Of a DNA stretch of 64,000 bases, positions 10,138 to 22,116 are shown one piece after another (position 1 is the first letter of the stretch; each line of letters starts with the position of its first letter). Both the position numbers and the translations under genes were made by a program. Under the pieces are notes generated by a model. It did no database searches, had not been told where the DNA came from, and saw nothing but the letters and a program-made list of their open reading frames with translations. Source of the stretch: Labyrinthula sp. Ha (taxonomy: Eukaryota; Sar; Bigyra; Labyrinthulida; Labyrinthulaceae); contig JAALGZ010000025.1 of NCBI GenBank assembly GCA_015227615.1, forward strand, positions 310,001 to 374,000, written 5' to 3'.

Positions 10138-12247
10138 TGTTAGCTCTTTGTTGTTGACGCCATAAGTCTGCGTATTCTCCGTTTAGTGAAATCAGTTCAT
10201 CATGTTTTCCCACTTCAACGACTCTACCTTTATTCAAAACGAAAATTTTATCTACATTCTGAATAGTACTCAATCTGTGAGCAATTAAAACCATTGTTCT
10301 ATCACGTCCAGCTTGGTAAATACTCTCCATAATCTCTTTCTCTGTTACAGAATCTAGAGCTGATGTTGCTTCATCAAACAAAACAATTCTAGGACTTTTT
10401 AACAAACACCTGGCAATTGAGACCCTTTGCTTTTCACCCCCACTTAACTTCAATCCTCTTTCACCAACTCTAGTTTCTAATCCTTGCGGCAGACTTGAAA
10501 CCAATTGATTTAATTTAGCTCTTTGTATAACATCAGCCAACTCTTCATCTGTCACGTCTAAATCTTGTCGACCGTAACTTAAGTTATGTTTTAGTGTATC
10601 ATTAAATAGTACTGTATCTTGTGGAACTACTGCAATCTCTTTACGTAAAGAATCTGCATCCAAATTTTCAATTTGGTGATTAAAAGCAGAAACAGTTCCA
10701 GAATTTGGATCATAGAATCTATACAGGAGTCTAAGAATAGTTGATTTGCCACATCCTGAATGACCAACAAAAGCAACTGATTCATTCCTGTTTATCTCAA
10801 AACTAACTCCATTTAGAATAGATCTAGTCGTACCTGGATAACTAAAATACACATCATCAAACTTGATCACAGGTTTATTTTTTTCTTTTTCAATAATCAA
10901 ATCACTTAGAACCAAAGCATCGGACTTCGACGTTATTTCTGGTTCAATCTGTCTTATCTTATATAACTCATCCATATCAACTAAAGATTGTCTTAAATCT
11001 CGGTAAACGCTTCCAACAAAATTTAATGGCACAGAAAGTTGAAAAAGTAGTCCGTTAACTAGAACTATGTCTCCTACAGACATAGTTCCAGAAATAATAT
11101 CATTAACTGAAAGACACATAATAGCAGCTAAACCAACAGAGAAAATAAAGTTTTGTCCAAAGTTTAATCCAGAGAGACTAATTTCAGTTTGCAAAGAAGC
11201 TTTTTGATATCCAGTTAAATATTTATCATACTGCTTTGTTTCAAAATCCTCATTATTAAAATATTTGACTGTTTCGAAATTTATCAGTGAATCAATAGCT
11301 TTATTACTTGCTTCATTTTCTAATCTATTCATTCTTTTTCTAATTTCAGTTCTCCATTGAGTAACAGAGATTGTAAATCCTCCATAAGCCAAAAGTGTAG
11401 AAACAGTAACAGCTGCGTACAAAGGACCGCAATTAGCAGCTAAGAGAGAAGAAACTAATCCAAGTTCTAAAAATGTAGGAAACACTCTAAATACAAGAGC
11501 GTTCATAACAGAGTTAATCGATCTTCCGCCTCTGTCAATAATCCTGGATAGTTTCCCTGTTTCTCTGTTCAAATGAAAGGTTAAATCTAAACTATGTAAA
11601 TGACGAAAAACATCTCTGGAAACTTTTCGTATTGCTTTTTGAGCAACTGAAGCAAAAATAGCATTTCTTAATTCTCCAAATCCAGCAGCTGCACTTCGAG
11701 TAACTCCGTACAAGATACAGAGAAGGATTGGTAAAGAAAGCTCAGCATGTTCAGAAAGTTTAGAAGTTATTTTTGTAAAAATTGATGCATCTTTTGGTGC
11801 ATCATGAGATTCTGGATTGTTTAAAGAGTTGACAAGATCTCTAAAAACAAATGGAACTTGAATTAAGACCAGTTTTGCAGAGACAAGGAGAAGTAGCGCC
11901 AAAGTGACTTTTGATTTTGTTTTAAGGGCCGATGAGGAGTATCCTTTAGGCCAAATGTAACCCCACATTTCCTTTATGATTTGTTTTGTACTGGAAGATT
12001 CTTTGGATTTTGCATGCGTTGAAAAATGCCGGCTGTTTTGAAACAAGCGTTTTGTTTCTTGCTTTGGAAAAGGTGTATGAACTAAACTTCTAAATCCATA
12101 TTTTTGATTCGAAAATACGATTTTTGAATATTTAGTCGAAGAATATTTGAGAGTTATCGAAGTGGAGTATAGGTTGGATAAAGTCTGTGCACTTCGACAC
12201 AGGAACATGATGTTTTTGTTTGGTGAAAATATTTGCGGTAATGCCAC
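10124..12247 (-). CDS. ATM1: Mitochondrial ATM1/ABCB7-type ABC half-transporter
   Basis: A 707-residue half-transporter in TMD-NBD order. ATM1/ABCB7 proteins sit in the mitochondrial inner membrane as homodimers and export a glutathione-linked sulfur or Fe-S precursor for cytosolic Fe-S protein assembly. The first 85 residues are Ser/Arg/Lys-rich and poor in acid, like a mitochondrial targeting sequence. The membrane domain (about 110-420) contains ATM1-like segments such as '[15 protein letters not shown]' and '[14 protein letters not shown]'. The ATPase domain has Walker A 'GHSGCGKST' at 495-503, Q-loop 'VVPQDTVLF' near 540, signature 'LSGGEKQR' at 601-608, Walker B '[12 protein letters not shown]' from 621 and H-loop 'AHRLST' near 656-661. 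Intronless and apparently intact. It converges on the lectin gene with a 14-nt overlap of coding ends. Confidence 0.95.
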   Translation of the reverse strand: MALPQIFSPNKNIMFLCRSAQTLSNLYSTSITLKYSSTKYSKIVFSNQKYGFRSLVHTPFPKQETKRLFQNSRHFSTHAKSKESSSTKQIIKEMWGYIWPKGYSSSALKTKSKVTLALLLLVSAKLVLIQVPFVFRDLVNSLNNPESHDAPKDASIFTKITSKLSEHAELSLPILLCILYGVTRSAAAGFGELRNAIFASVAQKAIRKVSRDVFRHLHSLDLTFHLNRETGKLSRIIDRGGRSINSVMNALVFRVFPTFLELGLVSSLLAANCGPLYAAVTVSTLLAYGGFTISVTQWRTEIRKRMNRLENEASNKAIDSLINFETVKYFNNEDFETKQYDKYLTGYQKASLQTEISLSGLNFGQNFIFSVGLAAIMCLSVNDIISGTMSVGDIVLVNGLLFQLSVPLNFVGSVYRDLRQSLVDMDELYKIRQIEPEITSKSDALVLSDLIIEKEKNKPVIKFDDVYFSYPGTTRSILNGVSFEINRNESVAFVGHSGCGKSTILRLLYRFYDPNSGTVSAFNHQIENLDADSLRKEIAVVPQDTVLFNDTLKHNLSYGRQDLDVTDEELADVIQRAKLNQLVSSLPQGLETRVGERGLKLSGGEKQRVSIARCLLKSPRIVLFDEATSALDSVTEKEIMESIYQAGRDRTMVLIAHRLSTIQNVDKIFVLNKGRVVEVGKHDELISLNGEYADLWRQQQRANTNSH

Positions 12248-15200
12248 ATTAAGTTATGATTTTTTAGAATGAACTCTTTCACTTTTGTATTATAAGAGGT
12301 AGTGTTAGATATACTAATAATATATTAAATAAGTTATAATATTTTTTAATTTAATATTAATATTAAAAATATTTCTCTCAGTTATTTTGAGTGAGTTTCG
12401 ATGTTATCATAGGTTCAATTTGAAGCATTAACCAGTTAGCTCAGTATCAATTGGTATAATGTGTTATATCAAGTATGCTCAAGTGTTATTTGAGGAATAT
12501 CAAAGTCAGAAATAAAATATAAAATTTAAATCTTTGGAAATATGATATTAGTTGTGATGTTTTATTATCAAACAGCACCTAAAAATATGTTATTTCTATG
12601 TTCAACAACTTGTTCATTGGCCTTGATTCTATACTTGATTTAGACTCTCTAAGCAAAAAAATATATATGAACAATCAATTGAAAATTAAAAAAAAAATTA
12701 AGTTAGAAAACTATTTACTAAGGATTTAACCCTATAATATTGACATTAATCTATTATAATTTGACACTAAGGCTTTATATCGGGTGTAAGCACACGATAC
12801 ATGACAGTTTTGGGTAAATTTCTCTTATGAAACAATATCTCGGTATATCCATTACCATTTATCTGCTCTACTGATAAACCAATATAACTGACGCAAGTGA
12901 TTTAACTTCATATTTACCACACTTCCCTCTTCGCTCCTATATTACCAAGAAGGACTGGCAGTTAATCCATTATTGAATCATTTGAAACGTATTGAGTTTC
13001 CAAATATAGTAAGATGCTAAGTAAACACCTTATTAAGCTTATCTCTAGTGCCAAGGATAATATTTAATTTCAATTTGGTGTAGATTATATCTGAGCCTTA
13101 GGTAGAAACAGATACTCCACATAGAAAATTAACTCTTTTTATTGGAAAGACTTAAATAGAGAGAGAGTTATAATCCTTTCACATAGAGGTACGGCCGTAG
13201 TCAAAATTTGTCCGCCTGCTATTATTGATCTACATCTTATCTAATATTATCTTTGTTTCGCTTCTTTATTAGATGTTGAAAGTTTCAAATTTTTCGTCTC
13301 AATAACTTTGACTCTTAAGTATTTTCTGTTTTTTTAGTTATTTGTCCTGTCTTGCTATTTTAAAGCGATTAGCAATATTATATTTTTTTAATTATACTGT
13401 TGTTTCAAAAGGATGAAACTAAAAAAAACATAGTATACATTAGATATTTCGATATTCAAACTTAAGGATTTAATTTTCAACTTCTTTAGTGCTTTGAAGT
13501 ATTTCTCATTTATTCAATTAATGTTCCTTTAGTGGTCTTTCTTGTTTATTTATAGCTGTCATTAATAACAACTAGAAATGGAAGAAGTAATTCGAGAAGA
13601 GCCACAAATCATATAACAAGAAAAAAATAAGCTCAATTACTTCTTTAATCAATTTTTTGTTTGATATGCTGTGTTTTATTATGTATCGAGGTTTGAGTAA
13701 CATTATATCGGCCCCAGGTAGCATAACAATGGGTATATTCCATAGTCATTTGAAACCTTTATAAAAAACGACCTCATTGGTGAATACTTAGACAGTATAC
13801 TAGAAATATTCATATAACACGTAAAACTTCCAACAAGAGTAGTTATAGTTTCCTTTTTGAGCACTTTATCGTACTACTTGTCCACGAAATAGGTATTCAT
13901 GTATAATCTTAGTTCCAAACACTTTAAATCAATCCAGTTTTTATATATGTACAAAATAATCAGCTAACCAGCTTGAACTCAATAAGAATAATTTATAAGT
14001 TCAAATATAGTATTCCTTAATTGAGGTTAAAACATCTGCAAAAAAGTATACAAATTATCAAGTTTTGGTATAAATGAATAAACTCAAATTAAGAGCCCTG
14101 ATGTGATACATTACAGAAATTTTTAATTGAATGATCTCGGAATTTCTTATGTGAAAGTCATTTCTTCCTAAAACCATGCCGAAGATAAGGCATAGATTAA
14201 GAGAAGTCATGACTTGTGTCGAGAATATATAATTATTTCTTAAAGATTCTGATTGGGTTAAGAATTTTTTAAGTATTTAATTTAGACAATAGTAATCAGC
14301 TTAACTCGTGCCTAATTTATTTAGTGTATCTCGAATGATATATCTCTAATAAGAAAATAAGAAATTTCTGAGGAACAGGTTACATGTATTCTTTGTTGAA
14401 CATATGATAAGACATTGATGCAAATTTTGAATAAAAGTGTTAGTTTGAGTAGATGAAATATAATTTCAAACTGGGAGGGGGTTTTAAATATAGTATCCGG
14501 GAACTTATCCATTAATCCTATTTACTTCTCTTTAACAATAAAATCATATTGACTCCGAGGTCAGATATTTTTTCTTAAGTGATTGGTTTGATGACAGTAA
14601 GGTAAATTCTCTAATATCATGTAATAATGCTTTGAGGAAGCAGAATACAAAACTAAATTTTAAAATACTATACTATTTATCTTAGGCAATATTAAAAACT
14701 ACGAAAAAAGAATCAAATAATAGAACTGGGTCATAGGAAAGATAAAAAAGAAAGTTATACTTCTCCACAGCTCACCAAGCTATTATTTAGGTATTCTAAG
14801 TAAGCCAAAGACCCAAACATTATTATTCCTAGGAGATTAGCCAAGAAAAATAATAAAATAGTATTAGACATATTTTGTTTCTTTTTTGCGTCTCCTCAAT
14901 GCCTTATGCAATCAAAATATATCATAATTTAATTTTAGAATGATCCAACACTATTTCAACCTCTTATAAAAACTTAGCATTGATCATGAAGCAAATTAGC
15001 TTGGATTCATGGATAAGTTATCAAACTGTAAAATTATGAAAAAGTTAAACCTCATCAATTCATTGAGTTTGTTGTAGCTAAGTTTGTTCCAGTAGTTGTT
15101 GAATACCCAGAGAATCTCTCGCAATATTTTTAATGTCTCGATTCTTAGAAATAGAGATAATTATAATCGGCTCCTCAGTGCCAAATAATAAGAATTATGA

Positions 15201-17574
15201 AGACTTGTTGAATTGTTGTGCTATCTTTTGGTCGGTAAATAGGATATTATAACCTTACACAGATAATACTCAGGTTTGATGACAGTTGTTATCGATACTT
15301 CATTTGCGATGCACATACAAGAAAAACTAGTACAACTCAAAATATGATATATCAGATTTTCTATGATCCTCCTGCTGTCACAAAATTTGCTTCAAAAAAA
15401 ATTTTTTACTTATAGTTGATTTCACTTGTATTTTTTTAGGTGTACTAAAAAAATTGAAAAGAGAAAATATTGTACGAGTCAGCGACATACCTAAACTCTC
15501 AAATACTCGATTAACTATATTGGATAGTAGCTCTACAACGAATAAGGTAGCAACAGACTTTAACACCATGTACTTAAAATTAAAAAAGTGTTCGCTAGGG
15601 TAGTTTTATATTCACATAAACGATTAAGATATATTCTTCTAGGAATACTTATGAAAACACAGGAAAACTGCAACTTCTGGTCTTGATTCAATTGATGGTC
15701 TGGGTAAATTTATTGCGATTAATTTAAAGATTATCTTAAACAGAAACAATTCAAGTTGCTTAGAAACTGATATATATATATATATATATTTATTTATATG
15801 TTTTTCTTAAGATTTCTTGGTAAATTCATTCTACTGTATAGTATGGAGATGATTTTACTTAGCGTTTCTTATAAAAGATTTTTTAGTTCACCCCTCTTTC
15901 AGGGAAGATAAATGTTCATCTAGTAAAGTGGTGGCCTTCATGTCTTGGCAAAATTATTTTACTTGTTTAATTTCTTTTTAGTAGTTTTATTATCTTTAGA
16001 TTCCAATTGGAGAAAATATTTGATCTAAGCAGAAATTAAATTTTCTGGCTCTTAAGTCAGAAAAAAATCTTTCGCACATTAAAGAATTTATTGATTAATA
16101 ATTTATTATTCTGACGATATAAAACAGAAATGTATAGTCAAAGAATGTGCATTGATTATTACCCAAAGAGATGAGAGAAGTTTTTAGGTTAAGAATCTAT
16201 TGGGATAACATAAATTACTGTAAGTATGATTTCAGTTCTAATAATTCAGATATCTTACCCCATTTTTTATTGGATAATTACATTTCCCCAGAAAGAGAAA
16301 ATGAAACTGGAAAGACCTAAATGAATCAGAGAGTGTTCAAATATTCATGAATGAAAGTAATCAAGATATTAACAAAGAAAAGTTACTAATTATTTTGTAG
16401 AAGATTTCAAGAGCGACATACAATATACCAGGAGATAATATATCAAAACTTCTAGATACATTTTCAAACCTGTTCTCAACAAAATTTTACATTGTTAATA
16501 GTTTTCTTATACAGATTTCGTTCTAACAAAGTTTCAGATGTAAAAAAATATGAGTTTAAAACAAATATTTTAATGGTTTTTTCCTTTTCGATCTGACTAA
16601 TATGAAAAAATTGAGATATTAGCTTTGAATTTGTTCTCTCAATAGGATAGTTAAATATGAAAAAAATAATTGCAAACAAAGTTTGAAACTGAAACTGATA
16701 GAAAATATAAAACCCTTTGAAAATAAAGAAAGAAGCATAAGTATGACTTAAAATGACAAATTGTATTTATTTCCTACATATTACTTAAAAGGAAAGGTGG
16801 ATACAGTATGATTGTCATGGCGATCTCTCTACTAATAGTTCTCTTATTGAAATAAGTGACGTGTAGCTATGTTGTTAAATTTTAGGAAGTTAAACAAGTT
16901 CCTATGTAATGTTGAAACGATAGAAGTATTTTTGGTAGGAGGGTTATAAACCAAAAATTTTTTGGTTACTAGCATCAATGGTGTATCTGTGCAAAAAAGA
17001 AAACTCGCAGATTTACATTGAGCCTAATAACAAACTAATCTGTTACCTTCTAGTAGTATGTTTCTGGGTTTTTCTTTCTGATGTAAGTTTTAACTTGTTG
17101 CTACTTCCTGTGACAGGGATAACTGAAAATGTGAGAAAACTTTACCTACGTTGCTATTAGGCACACCCAGCAGTCTGAGTACACGTGGGTTCACTTTCTT
17201 GCATTCTTCTACACTTTTAATTTCTTCTGTGGAAATTTCCCACAAGTAAGAAATATATATACATATCAATTAGATGTCTTAGATAATACCCTCAACATGA
17301 TGAGAGATTGGACATTGACCCTTAACTGTGACCAATTTATACTAGTAATATCATTTTCTTAATACTATTTCAATACAAGCCCATATTGGGAATGTTAATT
17401 AAAGTCAATTTGAGTAAGCAACTTTTCTATTCAAATAAAATTTCATTCGTCTATATATCAACCACATGCATTATCGCCAAAGGAGAAGTTAAGAAAAAAC
17501 CTCTAGGATCTAGTGCACTTTGAAAACAAGATCCCGCCCGCAACGCAGAATTCAAGATTTAATTCAAATTTCCG
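12248..17574. other. 5.3-kb gene-poor AT-rich stretch
   Basis: No reading frame longer than about 67 codons and none with a motif. Contains homopolymer A/T runs and a short (TA)n microsatellite at about 15772-15790. No tRNA-like box sequences or obvious repeats to the rest of the window were seen. Possibly old, unrecognisable transposon sequence. Confidence 0.5.
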
Positions 17575-18231
17575 TCAATCAAACTTTTCTGCAACAACAT
17601 ATTTATAGTTTTTTTCCATAGCTATGTAGAATTCAAGTTCTTTTTTGAATACCTGAATCATTTGAGTTGCTATTTCTCTGTTTGGTTCTATTTTATTCCT
17701 GATGAGCTCTATAAATTTAGATATGGATTCATGGTGACGTTTCTCTAGAGTTTGAAAACGATATTCCACTAGTTGTTCAGGAGGTTTAGGTTTCAGAAAT
17801 TGTTTGTGTCCCTTCTTTTGAAAATTGAATGGAGCAACTCAACTCTTTGGCTTAATCTGTGAGAAAATGTCAAAATTCTTTTGAAATGAGTCCATTATAT
17901 TCTTCTTTTCTTGATTATATAAATTTTTGATAGCTCTGCTCATACTCTCTCTGATAAATATGTAGCAATTTATCAAAATAGATTTAAAAGTATTCTCCTG
18001 ACTAGGATTTTTTTTTAATTTAATACTTAGAAGTAGTAGATATTTACCTGAAAGAATATTTGAAACTAAATCCAGTGGATTCGTAAAGTATTTCATATAG
18101 CAGGTGTGTGTAGTTTTTAATTCTGTTGCTGCATTAGCGAGAGACAAAGTTACAAAGCTGATTATTATAACGCGATGAGTTAGGACACGATTCCCGAGAT
18201 CATAAGCTATTTCAAAGAAATATATTTTCAT
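17575..18231 (-). pseudogene. Hypothetical secreted/coiled protein, interrupted by one stop
   Basis: Two coding-like blocks in the same minus-strand frame, 130 codons (18231-17839) and about 87 codons down to 17575, are separated only by a TGA at 17839-17841. The upstream block begins with a possible hydrophobic export segment ('RVIIISFVTLSLANA', about residues 20-34). The rest is Lys/Glu-rich and helical ('SISKFIELIRNKIEPNREI'). A 29-nt intron starting at the GTTGAG that contains the TGA would end the protein about ten codons later in another frame, so splicing does not join the blocks. Either the first block is a short gene or the locus is a recent pseudogene. No family recognised. Confidence 0.35.
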
Positions 18232-18540
18232 AAAGCCGCAGCCAACGTAGAAGGCTTGCGTAGAAATATATAAATAAAGAGATCTTCACCAGAGTTTGAT
18301 ATCCTGGAGTTCCATCATTCTTCCCGTAATACAATAAAATAAAAGTATTTTTTGACGCCACAGTAATTAAACAATATCCAAGGTATTTTCCTGTTAGAAA
18401 ACTATATTTTGAATATATTTCAAACTTTATTCCTACAATTAATTTCTTGAAATTTATATCAAGCTCCTCTAAAGAAATTTTGATGTTTAATTCAATTTTT
18501 GATGACTATACTTTAGAATTTTTTCGTAATATGCTAATTG

Positions 18541-18994
18541 ATGAAAAAATTAGTATTAGTCTTAATTATTCATTTGGTGGTATTTACTTCAGGCGAAACT
18601 CGATAAAACATATTTACCTAAATATTTTCTAACCTCCGATGTTTTTAAGTTCAATTCTGCCTCGACAACAATAGCTTTTTATGCAAATAAGGAATTAACT
18701 CTTATACACGATGAGGCTTTTTCAGATTTTGTTGGTGAAAATGTAGCTCTTGAGTTGGAAAAATGTGAAAACATAACGAACTTACCAAGAAGTATTATGG
18801 ATATCGATTTAAGGAGTATTGATATATCAAATACTGCAATTGAAGATTTGGAAGGGATTGACTTTTCTGGCTTTATAAATTTAGAATACGTGAAGACTGA
18901 GGAATCTCCTGTAAACCCAACTTGCGAAGAAGAGGAAAGTTTTAAGGAACAATATGGCATCAATGAAAATGTTCGCATTCGAACATGTACTTAG
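18541..18994 (+). CDS. Small secreted LRR/BspA-like protein (gene model uncertain)
   Basis: An ATG at 18541 opens a clean signal peptide ('MKKLVLVLIIHLVVFTSG') whose frame stops at 18604. A second frame, open from 18593 to the TAG at 18994, encodes leucine-rich, BspA-like sequence: 'LPKYFLTSDVFKFNSAS', 'LELEKCENITNLPRSIMDID', 'ISNTAIEDLEGIDFSGF', then a C-terminal cap-like end with 'PVNPTC' and a final Cys. The two must be joined by splicing or separated by a frameshift. Frame-compatible introns are 18580-18592 (13 nt), 18577-18592 (16 nt), or about 70-73 nt ending at AAG 18649. The coding character of 18593-18649 favours the very short choices. The protein would be about 127-147 residues and exported. 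A simple frameshifted pseudogene is the alternative. Confidence 0.4.
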
Positions 18995-21930
18995 GTAATG
19001 CATAAGTGCATTTACTGATGGAGAAAACATAGACCAATTTGAGAAACTACAGATGATAGCATTTCTCAGTACAAATTTTTTCTGTGTTATTTTCCAACTA
19101 ACACTAAACTGTGTAGGTTCTGTTCTTACTATTTCCTCCCAAGAACCAGTAATATATTTTCTTTCTTCCATTTTCTCTCTGTATGAAGATCTTTATATAT
19201 CCTTCTCTAACTCTTCCTCGACTGGCAAACCATAACTTTATTATTATTAGAGGAAATTTAGTCTAAGTGAAACTCTTCCACCTTTTTCTTCTTCACGTAT
19301 CTGTCATCGCTCAATTCCAAAGGACTTTTCGTATAGGCCTCAATCGCAGAAATATAATTTAACTAGATTTAGAAAGCTTTTTCTCCTACAAAAGTTTATT
19401 CACGGGATCTGATTCTTTTCGATGCGCCTCGAACTACCATTCTATGGATTATGGAAAACTCCTTAGTATAACAACTTTGGTTGATTTAACTCAATTGGAG
19501 TCTTCTTCCCTTTATGATCCTGCCGGTTTAGTTCATCAAAAGTTTTTTAAAATATTGAAAGCATCATCCCTCACGTTTTCTCTCTTTAGAATAATTTTTT
19601 TCTACTGTTTGATAATGTTACAATAATAAATAACTGATCAAAAATACAAATCCAGTTCTCCAAGCTTAGCAGGTAGGTATCTTTTTTCCTGCTGTCGATG
19701 TATCACAACTAAAGGCCATCTTACCAGCTCGAGCACCAGATATAAATCCTAAGTGAATCCAGTCTTTACGCAAGTTGCAATACTTCGCAATTGTGGAAAT
19801 ATGTAGAAGTTCTGTAGGTATTCGCGCTCGTAGGTTTTTGCATGACTGTTTTGCGGTTTAATATATTCACGAAGTCTGAAATTTGACATGTTGTAATTAA
19901 AGTGATGACGTGGAATGGTGAATGTAATCATTTGATGTGTATTTCAAGCTATAAATGCAATTAAATGGAATAGTACCGGTAAGGAGATGATAACAGAATA
20001 CAAGAAGTTGCAGTATAGAAACTAGAATATAATAGTGTATTAATTAGCTGTAGAATTTGATTCAGTTAGGAGTTTTAGAGCTAGTATTAAGCAGACACTA
20101 ACTTAACAGTTAAAAAGAAAGAAAAGAACTCGTGTCGACTTTTCCCAATGAATTCGAAGAGAAGAATCAGAAGATTTAGATCAAAATTTTACAACAATTA
20201 GAAGACAAAGAACACTTATAAGAAATTTATTTTAAATAATTAGAAACCTATACTAGCACTCCATACAATAGATCCTACCTAAGAAGTGTTCCCTCTAGTA
20301 ATCAGCAAAATATATTAAATTCAACTGCCTTGACCGCCTCATTAACTCGATCGACCAATAATATTTTTTTCTGCTGTTATTTTGAATTCCTGTCTAAGAA
20401 ACCATTTGTCTTTTCTCTTGACTCAAAGGCTAGCAGCGCTTCTACCATGTATTGAAAGTAATAGCCCAAGGATATATGTAATCTCCCCAGCTTAGTACAT
20501 TCAACCTAGTGAAATATATAAACTATATCCTTCCGATTCTTTTCCAGATACCCAAGAGTACTACATACAATCCTTTAAGTAATCCTGATTCCTAGAAAAT
20601 AAGATCCCATATTTTCAAAGCATATCTGCACTACCTCTTAATCCTTGCGTTTAGCGTATCGAGTGCGAATACCTCTCATGGCTTCAACATTCCCTTTGGC
20701 CATGCGGGATGAACTAGAAGAAGGTCTACATTCTCACCAAGCTATAAAGTCAAGGTATGATTACAATAAAATTATAATAAAATAAACTTATTTCCACTGG
20801 GAAAACACTTATTTTCACATAATGTAACCAGAGATCGCAGGTTAAAGGAAATATATCACCAAACTATATCTTTAAAACATAAACACCCTTATTTTTCATA
20901 TTCATAATAGTTTTCAAATCCGAGATTCCTTTTAAATATATCTGTTTTACCTAAAAGTCTTATGAAAGATCAATCCTAAAATAATCCTTGTATACCTCAA
21001 ATAAACAACGCCTCTCTGATACGAAAAGATAATCCTTCAAATAAAAAACTGGAGATGTTTCTCCAAAGCCCGGTTTCTTAGTCTTGGTTTTCGAGGTGTT
21101 TCTTTAGAGGGATAATAAAACATTTCTCTGTGTAAGAAAGTATCTGCATAGTACAGAGTTTCAGAACCAAGTCTTTTTGTCGATAAAGGGTATATGCTTT
21201 TTGAGATGTGAAGGTTAATGTAAAGTATTTCAGTTAACTTTGAGATCTAATCTATATTAATATACTTTTCCTTGAAGTTCATTTATTAGAATCTTAATAC
21301 TAAGTTATTGTTTTGCTTTTATTATACATCAAGAATTATATATAGAAATGTTTCAGAAGTTAGGGTTATTTGCTCGAATATATACTTGTTAACATTTGAT
21401 TAGTTATATTTTATGTTATTAGATCTTTAATACTACAGGGGGAAAACGCAATTCCTGGACATAATGAGGACAATTTCTCTATCTCAGAAAGTTATGATTA
21501 AAATGTCAGGTATAAAAAATGAATATTTCCAGGAATTATGAAGAATTTTCCATATGAAACGAGAAAGATATTTTAGAGAAGCCTTCTTATAAGTATGTTC
21601 TATATAAGGTATCAATGATCGTCACATATCACTCTAACCAAATCTTTTAAGTTTAAAAGGACCATTCAAAAATCCTGAGGACCCAATGAGATATTAAATT
21701 GTTTTATCTTGACATTTATTTTATTTATATGTCTTTGTTATGGCTATTTATGTTGGTTTCGATACTATGTGTATTAAACACTGGGCATGATTTCTCATTT
21801 ACCATTGAGTAAGTACTTTATCCTATTCCAAGTTAAATATGTTGAGGAATATACGAGATGCTTATGCGATTGAAATTTCTAAACCTGATGTTTTTCTCAG
21901 TATAAATTTATTTAAGTGTAACAATTTTTG
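18995..21930. other. Gene-poor AT-rich stretch left of the LTR element
   Basis: Only short frames without motifs. The region around 20640-20760 is less AT-rich and may be an old coding or transposon scrap, but I recognise nothing in it. No direct or inverted repeats to other parts of the window were seen. Confidence 0.45.
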
Positions 21931-22116
21931 TGTCGACACGCACACCAAACACTTTCGTTTTGGTTTCGTATTTGGAAATCTTTAGTTATACGTTGCCGGT
22001 ATTTATCCTTGTAATATATAACTGATATATTGTATAAGAGTTTGCAATACAATACACTTAATGGTTAATACCTAATCGATACATTCACAAAGTTTGAAAG
22101 GTTCTTAAGGAGAACG
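21931..22116 (+). repeat. 5' LTR of the Ty3/gypsy element
   Basis: About 186 bp, starting TGTC, matching the 3' LTR across its whole length with roughly 9 percent differences counted by eye. The exact right edge (22116-22120) is uncertain. Confidence 0.85.

Noticed and set aside
12248-21930. tRNA, rRNA or CRISPR features in the desert
   Set aside because: No B-box-like sequence, ribosomal segment or regularly spaced repeat was found by eye; a covariance-model scan would be needed to exclude tRNAs fully.
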